A stretch of DNA of 64,000 bases from Hirundichthys speculiger (GCA_018398805.1 JAGFBZ010000814.1:2536001-2600000), one strand, 5' to 3'; shown: positions 12,301 through 61,120, counted from the first letter of the stretch. Program-made: numbers and translations. Notes: generated by a model from the letters alone, not told the origin.

Positions 12301-13744
12301 TGAGAAGCTCCCTGACTCATGTGGTAAGTGACACAAGAGCACCACAGGATATTGTTTGGTCATCATCTACACCTCAGACCTTTAGTCAAACTCTCAACCA
12401 TGCCCACCTGGAAAGGTTGTTTGATGATAGTGTCTCAGAGATGGGTGAGAGTAGAGAAAACTGGTGGACAGTTTTATGAAATAGTCCCACATGAGTCAAC
12501 TGGCTCGGCCATCACGAAGATACATTTCGGGAATAGAAAATCTGTGATCCATCAACATCATGCCTGAGGACGTTAAATTTGTTGAAAATTACAAGAGCTC
12601 AGATGTACACAATAATAGCAGACAACAACCTGAACTGAATGAGAAATACTGATGATGCATACAAAAAGGGAATGAACAGGCTATTTTCTAAGAAAGCTTA
12701 TATCCTTCAGTTTTTGCAGTAAGATGTCAAATAAAACCAGTAAATGGTATGTGGTGGCAAGAACAGCATCAGTGCCAGTGATGCTGGCTTAATAAATGCA
12801 TTCATACCATGAAGTCCTTAAATCTGACAAACATGTGACCCCTGAAGATTATAAATGGCAAATTACACAGGGGCATTTCTATATTTGTCTTACAAATACA
12901 ATAAAAAGTACACATACATGTCCGCATCCTCGTCTCTTCTGTTAGTCTCTGCTGAGAACGATGTACCCAGGTTGAGGTCAGTCTCTTCTTCTGTCCTGTA
13001 AAGGAATGATCTTGATCAATTAGTTACATTACATGACTTATCGTGTGTACAGTATTTTGTAAAAACATTTAAGCGAGAGTCTAGTAATCAGATTCCATCG
13101 AAAATTGTAGAAGTCAAAGGCTCACTCACATGTCCCTATTCCTGTCTTTCACCTTCTTCATGTCTACAACTCCACCAGTCTTCAGTTTGAATGGATCATT
13201 CTGTCAAAAAAATTAACTTTAATAACCAGAAGTGTTGATAAGTTTTCACTAAATCACATACACTGCGAATCAAAAAGATGACTCACGTCAATTTCAGCTT
13301 CTGGCGGCAACTTCTCTCCAACCAATAAGGCGGTCACACTGCACAAAATGTAAATATTAATGCATTTGTCAAGTGTTTCGTCACATGTGTCTTCAGCTAG
13401 ACTTGAACGCACCACGCTGATGAGAAACTGTTAACACAAATGCTACTTTGATTCGTGTTACCTGACTCCGTTCTGTCGCTTCCTCAAACTCTGGAGCTCT
13501 TTAGCCTCTTCCACTTTTGACCTAAACCAGAAAGATAGAAATGCATTAAACTGCATTGTATGTGTGTTTTATTACGCATGAGTCAAACAACACGTAGCTT
13601 TAATGTTGACACTGGTTAGCTAACATAACGGTACTATAAATTGCATTTCGTTAAATTACTTTACCTAACTTCTTCGGTTGTCTCAATCTCCTCCTCCTCT
13701 TCTGACGAGTCTCTTCTCCTTCTGAAGTTTTTTCCACACGGCAT
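9372..13744 (-). CDS. c9orf78: C9orf78/TLS1-like spliceosome-associated protein
   Basis: This is the orthologue of human C9orf78 (HCA59), of the fission yeast Tls1 family, a nuclear protein associated with the U5 snRNP/BRR2 region of the spliceosome. Exons on the minus strand: 13744-13665, 13521-13462, 13338-13287, 13200-13130, 12995-12918, 11808-11611, 11503-11367, 11258-11154 and 9469-9372. All have GT-AG borders, totalling 879 nt (292 aa; human 289). The start is basic and then acidic (FRRRRDSSEEEEE). Family-diagnostic blocks are LGTSFSAETNRRDEDADMM, YELPENIRVNSAKKTEEMLS, NQMLSGIPEVDLGID, SFVPTNIAVNYVQHNRFYHE and the C-terminus DDYHYEKFKKMNRRY. No frame breaks are seen. The first exon faces NFU1 across a 153-bp shared promoter. 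Intron 8 carries a hAT element. Confidence 0.96.
9840..11018 (-). mobile_element. hAT transposon fragment with ZBED/SCAND3-like transposase remnant
   Basis: The element has inverted ends, CAGTGGTTCTCAACC at 9840 and its near-complement GGTTAAGAACCACTG ending 11018. The 8-bp flanks ctttaggt and gtttaggg match at 6 positions and look like a decayed hAT target duplication. On the minus strand it encodes a BED-type zinc finger region (10830-10423: CMICNTKLSN, then LKDHFLKLH), then pieces recognisable as ZBED5/SCAND3-type transposase (SQIPLSNDTISDRTEDMSKD; a region near 10190-10090 reading TTTKATDVKKLVDDFF). The reading frame is broken several times, and most of the C-terminal half, including the dimerisation domain, is missing. 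At 1.18 kb it is an internally deleted, inactive copy inside C9orf78 intron 8. Confidence 0.85.
11809..12917. other. C9orf78 intron 5
   Basis: An intron of 1.1 kb with no recognised exon or repeat family. The stretch about 11990-12580 is less AT-rich than its surroundings and might be an old unidentified interspersed repeat. Confidence 0.4.
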
Positions 13745-13897
13745 TGTCTTCTGTAGTTTGATCAAAAAGTCTGCGCTTTACGTTAGCCAGTCGTTGGCTA
13801 CATGGAGGGGGAGGATTTAACTAAACGTACAACAACAAGGCGTCACTTCCGTCCGTGCCTTATCCACTTCCATCTTGTTTAAGTAACCACAACAATC
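13745..13897. promoter_or_regulatory. Bidirectional promoter of C9orf78 and NFU1
   Basis: Only 153 bp separate the two divergent start codons. The interval has an ETS-type site ACTTCCG (13845-13851) immediately preceded by a CGTCAC half-CRE-like block. The NFU1 start codon context (aatcATGGCGAC) resembles a YY1 element. No TATA box is seen. Shared short ETS/YY1 promoters are common for divergent vertebrate housekeeping pairs; actual start sites are inferred. Confidence 0.7.
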
Positions 13898-17864
<3,967 letters not shown>

Positions 17865-18098
17865 ACTACTAGAACCGGAACCACATTTACACATTCCTCC
17901 TATCTCCGAGTCACCTGCTTCAATTCAAGCCATAGATGCAATAAGAAAACCTTTTGTATAGCACAACTTTGTGAAATAACTCGTCATCATTATTCATCCA
18001 GATGTTATATTGATTTTGATAGCTATGATCAGTGCAATGACAGTATTTCATAAGATGTAGGACACTGTGGTCCGTCATAGAAGCAGATTATACAGCTG

Positions 18099-18104
18099 AA
18101 ATAA
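18099..18104 (+). promoter_or_regulatory. NFU1 polyadenylation signal
   Basis: AATAAA about 235 bases after the NFU1 stop codon is the first well-placed signal for its 3' end. Confidence 0.6.
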
Positions 18105-18480
18105 ATAATATTTATTCTTGCACACTGTTACAGATTTTCTCAATCAGTTAGCAGTCAAAACAGCATTTAAATAATGTATCTATATAAATAAAGTTCATTA
18201 GGATATTTGGTTGCTGTGTTGTTTTGTTTTTTCTTTTTCGATGGAATAAAATATTTCTGTGAGATATGTTGTACAATTGTCTTTCCTGATGAGCTTCATT
18301 TTCTGCAAATATGTAAGGATGCCAGTAGTGCCTAGTTTTCACAGTCAACTATTATTGATAAAGTAGATTGTCATTATTAGATGTAGATTTATTGCTGTTA
18401 TTCATTGACCATTATCAGTTGAATACTTTGGACTGTTTGGCTATTGATCATATCAAGATTACCATTAGACACTTATATTA

Positions 18481-18575
18481 CATCCATCCATTATCTATAC
18501 CCGTTTTATCCTTGAAGGGTCACGGGGATCTGCTGGAGCCTATCCCAGCCGTCTACGGGCGAAAGGCAGGGGTAC
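18481..18575 (+). repeat. Dispersed fish repeat between NFU1 and GFPT1
   Basis: A well-preserved piece with 'catccatccattatctatac', then 'gggtcacggggatctgctgg' and 'gcctatcccagccgtctac'. It is the 5' part of the repeat family seen complete at 40312. Confidence 0.8.
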
Positions 18576-18994
18576 TTATATTACATATGTAATTTATTTA
18601 TCTCTCCAATCTTGAGATTTACATCTTTAGACTATTTTTGCATGTGAAGTATTTTAATAATAATATAAGAATGCAGAAGTGTAAATGAAGGTTTCTTTTA
18701 AATTATCTTTACTTTTTACATGGCCTCTTGTTAAATGTCTTAAAAGTGGGTCAATTTTAGCTGAAGAACTTTGGACTGAATACCTTAACGTTCCCCAAAA
18801 CTTGAGTTGCTTATTTAATATAATGGAGCTTTCACATTTATTGGTTGTAAGCTGTGACTTCAGCCCTGTCAATAAGTGACGTTCATTTAAAGTGTGCTGA
18901 ATGGCAGCAGCAGGATCCACAGGCTTTTCTGGGTCGGCTTGCATCCTGGTGCCACGTCAGGAGTGCCTGTGTGTGCGTGCGTAGGTGGAACCCG

Positions 18995-19150
18995 ATTGAC
19001 AGAGCGTTCGACCAATCAGAAGGCACTCACAAAGAGTTCGGTTGGCTCAGTGTCAGTGAGTGAACTCCCGCGATGGGCGGGGCTTAGTGACAGCCAGGCG
19101 TCCCCAGCTACGCGAGACCTGAGTAGCTGTCTGGCAATCAAGCGGTAGAC
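18995..19150 (+). promoter_or_regulatory. GFPT1 core promoter and 5' UTR
   Basis: The sequence just upstream of the GFPT1 start becomes GC-rich. It contains a CCAAT box (19012-19016, in 'gaccaatcag') and a GC box (19074-19083, 'tgggcggggc') about 70 bp before the ATG. This suggests a TATA-less housekeeping promoter using NF-Y and Sp1-type factors; function is inferred from the motifs only. Confidence 0.6.
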
Positions 19151-33298
<14,148 letters not shown>

Positions 33299-35080
33299 AC
33301 TGCACCGTTCACCGCCTGACAACAAAAGCCAGACAGACACACATTCAAACACTGACATTAAGTGAGCATCTGTATGAAAGAGAGAAGACAATGTCCTGTT
33401 TGAGTGACCCATGTTGTTACTCTTTTAATGCAGTCTTTTTCCCGAGACTTGTGTATACGTGTTGCATACTATCTGTATCTCAGTGGTAGATTTCGGTGAA
33501 GCCTTTGAAATCATTGTTGCTATCATAAGTGAAGTTTAGTCCCGCGGTGGCAGGAAAGGCATATTCATTGCATTTTGCTGTTGTTTTTTTTTTTTGTGTG
33601 TGTGTTTTTTTTCCTCTCTTTTTTTTCAAGATTTCTGAACTGATAACAGTAAGGGTTTATGCAGCTTCTTGATCAAAACTTGTGAGCAAGCCCTCCATGT
33701 TTATTTATGCTGATTTGTCAGCTGATGTTCAGGCTGCTCACCGACAGAAGTCAGGCTTTAAAGACCTCGCTGGTTCATTTTCTCTTTCCATGCAATGATT
33801 TGTAAGTCAGTTGAAATATTTTTTGGCAGCTAATAATTTAAAGTTTTGTTTACTCCACAGTTAAAGTAAACCACAATCTTGAATCATTCCAAACCACAGG
33901 TCATCCCCTCTTTATAATTGTAGTGCAGTTTTCCAGTTTTGACTCCGTTCCCATCTTGGACTATCTTCTGAGGATATGCAGCATGCTGGGAGAGTCTGGT
34001 CATAGAAAAGTGCTTGTGAATACACTACTGTGTAAAATCTTCTGCACCTCCGCTGCAAGAGTTGTTGTTTCTGTATGTAGACATAGTGATCTCAAATTCC
34101 AGTCTTGATACACTCAAGCTATTTATTGATCCACCTACATCATCTGTACATGGTACTGGTAGTGTTGTGCTCTATGATCAATCTGACTTTTTTTTTTTCC
34201 CACTTCTTTTACCTAAAAGAGGTGCATTTTGTTTATTTCTGGTCTCTAGTTGAAACTACAAACTGAAGTAATTGAAGTAAGGAAAAAGTGACTAACCTGT
34301 AGTAGAAATTGCACTCAGTTTCCAGCCTTCACCCTGCCACCATGACTGTTGCCACTGCATTACTTGGGACCATTTGTAGCTTGTTTCTTCTGATTTAATT
34401 TCTTCTTTTTTTTAATGAATTTTATATTATAGAAGTTAATCTTTCTTTTAAAAAGTGACTGTTACTGTCATTTCAAATGTCAAACCAAAAATCTCTCCAA
34501 TGATTTTGGCATTTGTAATCCAAAACATGTATATGTTTGTCATTGTCTTTGTAGCCAAACAGTACTGATGCTGACAGATTGGGATGTTTGCGTACATTTT
34601 GAGGCCTAGAGGAAATGTATAGATGGTTACAAGGCCAGTTAGTCGCACTGTTGTGTTTACTGAAGTAGAAAATCAGATGCCATTGGTGTGTCTGTGATCC
34701 CGGGTGTCTTTTCTTCAGAAGCCAAGGAAAGAAATATGTTACACGCTTCAGCCAAACGATGTAGGAGCTGTTTCTCTACAGAAAAGTTAATTGCATGTTT
34801 GAAGTTATCTCGCAATCATGAGCCTTAAACTTTGATTTATTTGCATTTTCTTTCTCTACGAAACAACTGCTTCAGAGCCAATGAAAGGCATTAAAAACTG
34901 GACAGTCTTGTTCCTGGTACTTTTGAAACCCACATATTTTAGATCTGTTTTTGTTCCTTTTCAACTGGATTCACCAAGAGCACTACACCAAATCCTAGCA
35001 CCATCTGTTGGAAATGATTGGGCTAGCGGGACACCATTTCTTTAGTGGAACTGATGCAATAAACTGTCAAGAACTTCTTT
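33299..35080 (+). other. GFPT1 3' UTR
   Basis: No coding signal follows the stop codon. A canonical AATAAA at 35058-35063 lies about 1.76 kb downstream, which would fit the long GFPT1 3' UTR known in vertebrates. The extent is inferred. Confidence 0.5.
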
Positions 35081-35291
35081 TTTTTGAAGTGTTTCAGACT
35101 ATTTTGTGAGAAGATGCACCACTTAATGTTGCACGTTTGTCAAAAATGTACACAGCCATCAGTCCAGGTTAGAATTAATGATATTTCACATTTTTATTTC
35201 CGGTAAGATAAAAGACAGTTGAAGATCTTCATCTGGAATAATGTTAAAAGGGTAACACTTTTGGTTGGTCTCTATATAGTATATGCAGAAT

Positions 35292-35876
35292 TCAGGTACA
35301 GAACAGATGTAGGTGCTGCTTAAAGTGACTACAGGTTGACAGCAGTGGTCTGGTGGAGGCCCATGAGGCTGTAATGCTGGAGACAATGGGCCTGAAGTTG
35401 CTGAACAGAGCTGACAGGATTGACTGTGCCACACGGACAATGGGCAGGATGGTCACACAGACAGTGAAAGTTGGAAGATTGTCTGCAATACACACAGCTT
35501 TTCTTCTACCACAAAGAAGAGAGCAGCTGTTGTTTCTTGGGGTTTGTGATGAAGGCCAGGTGGAGCAGCTTGAGCATCTGCATTGGTCCAAGTCCTCTTG
35601 TGAGAAAAGTATCCCAGCCAGCGTCAGCCTGATGAATGCATTCAGCTTCAGCATAGCTGATAAATACAATGCTAATATGTTTATGAGCACAAGGGAAGTT
35701 TCCAGAAATATTCTAATACATGTGCTCGCTACAATAATGACTTCACAAGCAGCTAGAGAGTAACCACTGAAGACTGTCACAGATTTTTGCAAGACTACTC
35801 TCCATTCACCAGTCATGGGAAACACAATGGGTAGTTGTTCCCAGTAAAAGAGCATGTTAAACCATTTGGAAAACAT
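35292..35876 (-). CDS. Unrecognised hydrophobic single-exon ORF
   Basis: An open frame of 194 codons on the minus strand, rich in hydrophobic residues and Cys. Two or more stretches in residues 30-100 (around ACEVIIVASTCIRIFL and VLINILALYLSAML) could span a membrane. A 136-codon frame is open on the opposite strand at 35353-35763. I do not recognise the family. It may be a chance frame, a decayed multi-pass receptor-like gene, or part of an unlisted repeat. It lies between convergent GFPT1 and ANTXR1, with no evident promoter or splice context. Confidence 0.2.
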   Translation of the reverse strand: MFSKWFNMLFYWEQLPIVFPMTGEWRVVLQKSVTVFSGYSLAACEVIIVASTCIRIFLETSLVLINILALYLSAMLKLNAFIRLTLAGILFSQEDLDQCRCSSCSTWPSSQTPRNNSCSLLCGRRKAVCIADNLPTFTVCVTILPIVRVAQSILSALFSNFRPIVSSITASWASTRPLLSTCSHFKQHLHLFCT

Positions 35877-35899
35877 TCCCTGTCAGGCAGCCAAGCCCC

Positions 35900-36720
35900 C
35901 TCACCATCCTGTAGCACGGCAGCTTTAATCAATGTGTCCTCAAAGAGACTGAGTAACAGTTAACAGGTGGTGACATTAATTCATTCATGGAGCTACATGG
36001 TATGAACTTAGGTTGGCCAATTAAATCCTGACTGATTTAGAAGAGAGTGAATATCCACTCAGCTGAATATTTTCTGTTGGAGCTCTGTTCCTTAGCTGTA
36101 AATCAAAAGTCTGGCCAGTAGCATAAATGATGATAAGGGTCTCTGTGTTTAAAGATCCTAAAAGCAGAAGTAATGAAAATGAAGTCCATTATCCTTTTAT
36201 TCCACATAAGTTGGTAACACCAAGCTTTTGATGAACATATTCAACCTCATTAGTCTCTGTACAATATTAGAACACAAATAATGAATCAACTTAGATCTTG
36301 CAGATTGCCTGGAAATTAGGCAACTGAGACATTAAATTAACAGAGAAATTAACCAGTATTTTGTTATTTTAGTTACCCTTATGTATCTGCTGGCATGATA
36401 AAATGATTTGATTTAATATACTTCTAGAGTAAAACAATCCAGCTCCTTTTTTTTTCACAGACAGAAGTTGGAAATTTCAGTGTTTCCATGTGTCATAGAA
36501 TGCACCATTAGTATCAGGCTGTTATGCCGGCACAAAATCAAACCTTTAAACACTGGTGTAACATTGTCCATATGGGATTAGGCTAAAAAGACAAACAAAG
36601 GGACCAACACTGAAGAGAAGTATTTTTAGGGTCCAGTATGTGTCAGATGAATCATGACGTGATTTCTGGCCGGCCATCACATTACGTCAGCATTCCTGAC
36701 TGCATTATGGTGCTTTATGT
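35900..36720. other. Intergenic, no feature seen
   Basis: AT-rich sequence between the unrecognised ORF and the next repeat. I see no gene, RNA or repeat family here. Confidence 0.5.
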
Positions 36721-36721
36721 C

Positions 36722-37202
36722 CCAGTAGGTAGTTAGAGCTGCTTGGGATTGCAACGTGAAGGCCTCCGATTCACATCACTGCCCAATCCAAATAACCGAA
36801 AGAATGAGGTTACAAATGCTGCCGAAGTGAGCTTCCTTCAAAGAGTAGCTGGGATAAAAATCTAGGATAGGTTGAGGAGGTCAGCCAACCAAGAGGGGCT
36901 CAGAGGAGAGTCTCTGTTCCTCAACATTGAAGTCAGCTAAGGTGGTTTAGGCATCTTGTCAGGATGCCTGCTGATCTACGCCCACGAGAAGTGTTCTGGA
37001 CATGACCCATAGGCAGAAAGCTACATGCAGCCCCAGGATTATATCTATTTTTAAGGAAAACATAGCTTTGGAACAACAGAATACCTGGCAGGTAGAGATA
37101 TAAGTGGTGGTTATGGAGACGGAGGTCTGGGTATCTCTGCCCAAGCTTTTGTTCCCCACAACCCTTACCCAAGTACATGGCATGGAAGATGGATGGATGG
37201 AT
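36722..37202 (+). repeat. Decayed non-LTR retrotransposon 3' remnant, second copy
   Basis: The same family as 23660-24095, more complete on the left. It has 'tagttagagctgcttgggat', 'gaggggctcagaggagagtc', 'ctaaggtggtttaggcatct', then 'gtcaggatgcctgctgatc' and 'gaagtgttctggacatgacc', with the terminal 'gatggatggatt'. The coding frame is lost. Confidence 0.7.
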
Positions 37203-37724
37203 TGTAAATGGTGTAAATATGTGGTTTTTTTGTCTAAATCGAGGCGAGCCAATTCAAGAGCACATGATTCAAGGTGAAACTGTACCTTAAAAATGGATGG
37301 TCCATGAATGAACTGCAAATGAGAGAAACGTTAGTATTTAAAAGCAGGTCTTTCAGCTTTGTGAGTGCTGCTTTGAGATCTCAGAGGTAGTGTATGTTCT
37401 ATCAACATAACATGCTTCAGGAATTATTTGAGTATAATTTGTATTAAATTTTATATGTGCATGGCAGTGCAAAGCTGTAGGGCAGATTCCAAATAAGGTA
37501 CAACTCCTGGAAGAGAGAGGTGGAGTGGAGTTGAGTGACCCACTCTTCCACCTAAAACTGGCTGCTATATGAACAGATGTGTACATTCAGGGCTGAGGGG
37601 AGAGCTGTGTGATTATAATCATATGGCATTTTGATCAAAACTATGTCATAAATTTCATTAGGGCCTCAGGAAATTTTGTCAACATGTGAAAAAAAAAATT
37701 TTTTAGAAACTGCAACAGTGTCTT

Positions 37725-38140
37725 CTTCCTCTTTTAGCTTTTTTTCTTCAGTGGTCTCCACAGCAGATCACCCATTTCCATCCGACCCTGTCCTCAGCAC
37801 CTTCCTCTCTGACATAAGCTAAATCCATATCTGCTTTCATCAGATCCAAAAATCTTCCCCTTGGTCTTCCTGTTTTTTTTCTTACCATCCTAATTATCAG
37901 TGGTTTAATCACTATGAGATTTGAACAACTTACTGGATTTCTATGTGACTCCATAGATGTATCATCTGATCCACATCTGACCAGAAGAATTTGCTAGTTT
38001 TCAATTATCTCATAAATGAGAATATTGGGACCTTTCTTGTGTGTACCCCGCCTCTCTCATGATGACAGCTGGGATAGTTTCCAACCCCATGGCTGACCCT
38101 GAACAGTATGAAGTGGAAAGCAAATGGTTGAATAGATGTT
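37725..38140 (-). repeat. Compound teleost repeat remnants (inverted)
   Basis: About 37725-38000 matches the common fish LINE-like block with 'gtggtctccacagcagatca', 'tccatccgaccctgtcctc' and 'ccttggtcttcctg'. About 38033-38140 is an inverted piece of the dispersed repeat ('gtgtaccccgcctctctcat', 'gacagctgggatag'). Confidence 0.6.
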
Positions 38141-38228
38141 AGTCATTAATTCAGAGTTAGAGTTTATGGTATTTCTGAAAAAAGGCTTTCCAAAAAATAA
38201 TTAACAAGAGCCCATTCTTAATCTCTTT

Positions 38229-38238
38229 AGATATATAT

Positions 38239-38310
<72 letters not shown>
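38229..38310. repeat. (TA)n microsatellite
   Basis: About 80 bp of nearly pure TA repeat with two TGTATATG interruptions near the left end. Confidence 0.95.
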
Positions 38311-38311
<1 letters not shown>

Positions 38312-39429
38312 ACCAGAGTATGTCACATAATGCAGTATTTTTTTTTAATTTATGTCCTGTCATATGAAAACCAAAGCTGTCAACAGATGTAGACAGATGT
38401 AACCATAACTTTTCATTCCTTCATTCCTCTCTGTCCTCTCAACTGTCCCCAGATTGTGTCATGAATTCACAACACCAGCACAACCTTTTTGCAGCTTGTC
38501 CACATTTCCTCAGGATTAGATGGCGTCTAATATTTTCCATGATAGATCACTCCACTCCTATATGTGACATAATAAAACATATTAACATCTGGAATTTATT
38601 TGCCATGCATTGCATTTTCTTTCCTCTTCGTTTCCATCACAGCATTGAGACGTTGTAATCTTTTGCAAGCAGCCCCTCGCTTCACTGAACGATCCCAGTG
38701 GCAATTTCAGTTCTCTGTAAACTTTTATTAAATAAAAGAAAGAACAGTTGAGCATTCATTCAGATAGATGCAGAGTCTTGTTATACCCTAACATACTGTA
38801 AAATAAGAAAGAAAAGTTTGATTAAAAAGCACGGTGGATAAAAAGTCACTTAAGGAACATAAGAGTAAACGTATAAAAGTCTTTATAGACTCTTGCAGAG
38901 AACTTAGATAATAAAAAGCATCTGAAAAAGAGTGTTCACACTCAAAATGTCACAGCTAATATTTTAGAGAGGATTTTATTTTTTTTTTTTACTTTAGATA
39001 AAACAAATACAGACAAATACAGAAAAAAGAGTCACTTTTATTGACTTATGTTGCTTAGTTGCATTCTGAATCAAGAAAATACAGACTGATAGATATTTTA
39101 CATAAAACTTAGCTAGAAGCTGTGGTGGGTGAGCAACATGGTGCACAAAGCATTTCCCTGATTCTGAGACATTTAATCTGCATCCGCTATGCTAACTACG
39201 GCCACGATTACACACAACTTTATGAGGTGAGCTTTAGTTATTGGGCTAAGGAAGCCAAACAAATTTCAATTCATTATTTTCTCTTAAGAACAAAGAGAAC
39301 AGGGCAGCCGCATGGCTCACATTTAGGCCAGTTGAATATGGTCTGGAGTTCAGGAGTCTAGATATTTTGCATTGCTATCACAACCGTCTGCATGTATTTA
39401 TCAATAGTGATTGTCTCCAACTTCAAACT
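38311..39429. other. Intergenic, no feature seen
   Basis: AT-rich sequence with no exon, RNA gene or repeat family that I recognise. Confidence 0.45.
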
Positions 39430-40075
39430 TACAACCCCATTGTAACTTCCACTATAAACAAAATTGAAAAAAAAAAACAGACTGCAATGATTTGCAAATG
39501 ATTTAAACCTCATGTTCGAATGAAAATAAAACAAAGATAAGTTTTTGGCTTTTCGAAAGACTGCAATTCTTATTTTGAATTAGGTGCCGACAACAAAAAA
39601 TTTGAGAGAAAGAGTTATGTGTTGCTTAAGAAAATATGTGATGGAATATGTCGTAACCAATTAGGTCAGTTAAAAATAAATCAACAGCGTGATTGCATAT
39701 TAAAGAATAAAATGAGAAGGGTTTTATTTTGTGACAGGCAATCAGTTCAACAACTTCCACATCTGTGAAGGAAAAATTAATTCTTGCTTATTTCAGCAAG
39801 ACAATGCCAAACCACACGTGCTCAACTGGGCTGCCAGCAGTCCAGATTTGTCCCAGACTGATGTTTGGAAATTATTTAACATTAATTATGAATTGTGAAT
39901 ACAAGAATACAGGGAAAGCACAAACAGCTGAAATTCTATATGAAGCAACACTGGTAAAGATGTTTGAAAACTACAGCAACTGGTCTCCTTAACAAGCATT
40001 TTCTGAGGACTGTTGAAAGAAGAGATGATGAAGAAGCGAGGGTGTTGTTACTGATTAACAGGTGGGGTAGACCCT

Positions 40076-40292
40076 GTACTGACCATGCATGGTCGCACTC
40101 ACTTCCCTGGTCAATTCAGAATCACCATTCAACCTGGCATGCATGTTTTTGAACTGTGAGAGGAAGGCGAAATACCCAGAGAAATCACAGTAAAAAAAAA
40201 AAAAAACTGCACAGAAAAAGGTCGCAGTTGGGATTGGAACCAGAAACCAAGTCTGAGGAAACAGGGCTAACCACCTCACCCTCGTGCTGCCA
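40076..40292 (+). repeat. Dispersed fish repeat, partial copy
   Basis: Only the right part of the family is present: 'gcatgtttttgaactgtgag' through 'gattggaaccagaaaccaag', ending in the 'taaccacctcacc' and 'cgtgctgcc' tail. It lies in tandem with the next copy. Confidence 0.75.
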
Positions 40293-40311
40293 GAAAATAA
40301 AAACATTCATT

Positions 40312-40655
40312 CGTTCATTCATTTTCCATACCTGCTTTAATCCTTTTCAGGGTCACAGGGGACTGCTGGAGCATTTTGGGAGAGTGGGAGTACGCCCAGG
40401 AGAGGTAACCAGCCCATCACAGGGCCACAAATAGATGAACCATGTACACTTATAATCAGTCCTATTGTCAATTGAAAATCACCAATCACCTTGAGATTCA
40501 TGCTTTTGGACTGTGGAAGGAAGCTGAAATACCTGGACAAAACCTACAGAGGCACAGAGAGCACATGCAAACTCCACCAGGAAAAGACAGCAACTGGGAT
40601 TTGAGCCAGGGTCTTCTAGCTGTGAGTGCTAACCACCACACTGCTGTACAGCCTG
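40312..40655 (+). repeat. Dispersed fish repeat, near-complete copy
   Basis: From 'cattcattcattttccatac' through 'agggtcacaggggactgctg', 'ccagcccatcacagggccac', 'tttggactgtggaaggaagc' and 'gagcacatgcaaactccacc' to 'gtgctaaccaccacactgct'. This is the fullest copy in the window of a repeat that is extremely common in teleosts. Confidence 0.8.
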
Positions 40656-40802
40656 AAAATCAGAACGCCTTCTCAAAAAACTAATTTCACAGTAGATATG
40701 TTGGCCCCATGCTATCATTAATTTGCTAGAGGGTTGAAATGATTTGCAAATCACTGAATCTTAAAACAGTGTCCCAACTGTCCTTTTAGAAAGGGGGGTG
40801 TA

Positions 40803-41319
40803 AAAGAACATACAATATTTACAAAAAAATATTTACAATGAATGAAACATTACAATTGATAAAAAAAAAAAAAAAATCAAAAATGCTCACTCAAGCACTG
40901 CATGCATATGCTTAACATTCAACATTTCAAAAACAAGCATGTATTTTCATGAAATTACCTTTTTTTTTTTTTTTTAGCACAGCTGCACTTCTGCTTAAGT
41001 GCTTTTGTGCAGAGGCATTAATGCAAGCTGTTGTTTCCCTGCTTTAACAGGATTCATCCAATCTTGTGTGCGCATGGTGGGGTCAACAAGGCCATGACTC
41101 TGGACACAAATATTTCTGAGCCAATCTGCATGACCTCATTTGTGTGAAATGTCTGTGGAGTGTGATTCAAGCATCTGAGTAATTGCACTGTTGGGCTAAA
41201 TGTGTACAAATGTCACTGTAGACAAATAGCTGAAAAAGTCTTCACTTCCCCTCAGGAGGAAAAAATGCCACAGCTTGCTGAGCGTGGCACAAGGCACTCA
41301 CGTGTCCTCGCTCGCAGGA
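40803..41319. other. ANTXR1 3' flank / probable 3' UTR
   Basis: No gene is seen. Several poly-A and poly-T runs occur (about 40860 and 40960). On the ANTXR1 strand this is its downstream region. Confidence 0.45.
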
Positions 41320-60347
<19,028 letters not shown>

Positions 60348-60708
60348 GCAACAAGAACCACCGCTTTGGATTAAAGAAGATGTTTAGAAAAAGCTTGATC
60401 CTTAGATTCGTAGATTCTTCTTTCAATTCTTCTTTCAATCCTCCAAAGATGCTTTCATCATAAAAAAAGCAATAATCCGCAGGAGAGTTATGAGGGTAAC
60501 TTGGAGTTTGAGGAGGAGAGCTGAGACAAAGGAGGGGTTGTGATGGCACCCTCTCATCACTGGGTCCAAAACAGTATGCACAAAGATGAGAGGAGCTCCA
60601 TAACCTCCCTCTGGTTCTGCTTTTTGTTTATGTCAAGGCCATGTAGCAGAAAGATCCACAAACCCTGAATGTCTTTGCAAAACTTTCCTTATGCTTTCCA
60701 TTCTCTCT

Positions 60709-60743
<35 letters not shown>

Positions 60744-61120
60744 GTCTCTCTCTGAGGAAAGAGTGATAAAGGCAATACAGTTAAAAGACCAGAATCTTCT
60801 GACTCTGCCTGCCACCTAGTGGTAATAGAAGGTTTTCTCTGGCCAATCAGGTAAGGTGACCCTGAATTACTGCTCAACACAACCCAAGCTTGTGTTTATT
60901 TTACTATAAAGTCACTTATGTGCTGGATACCAGGCAATGGAAACACACCCTATCTCTTTTGTTGTCTGCTGATGCAGGAGACACTTTCTGTAGGAAATTA
61001 AAGTCATAACATTCTATCCAAACAACAATCAAACTGAGTTAAGTATAAAGGAAATGATTATGCTCAAGTATATTTTTTTATTTTGTCATTTCCTATTTTA
61101 TAAAATCACTTATATTGTTT
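60348..61120 (-). promoter_or_regulatory. ANTXR1 5' UTR and upstream flank
   Basis: The sequence upstream of the ANTXR1 start on its strand. It contains the (TC)n tract at 60701-60753 and no TATA box at a convincing distance. The promoter is placed here only by position. Confidence 0.4.
60701..60753 (+). repeat. (TC)n microsatellite upstream of ANTXR1
   Basis: About 53 bp of CT repeat with single CC and GT interruptions, roughly 350-400 bp upstream of the ANTXR1 start codon; a GAGA-type tract on the gene strand. Confidence 0.9.

Larger units (their letters stand above)
39430..40802 (+). mobile_element. DNA transposon copy with nested repeats
   Basis: The left end TACAACCCC (39430) and right end GGGGGGTGTA (to 40802) form short inverted ends, with 'gcaatgatttgcaaatgatt' and 'gtcccaactgtccttttag' just inside. 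At 39795-40010 an internal part reads 'tttcagcaagacaatgccaa', matching the coding strand of the family's DDE transposase (residue pattern F-Q-Q-D-N-A-K-P-H). The element is interrupted by two copies of the dispersed fish repeat (40076-40292 and 40312-40655). It is the same family as 14706-15305. Confidence 0.65.
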
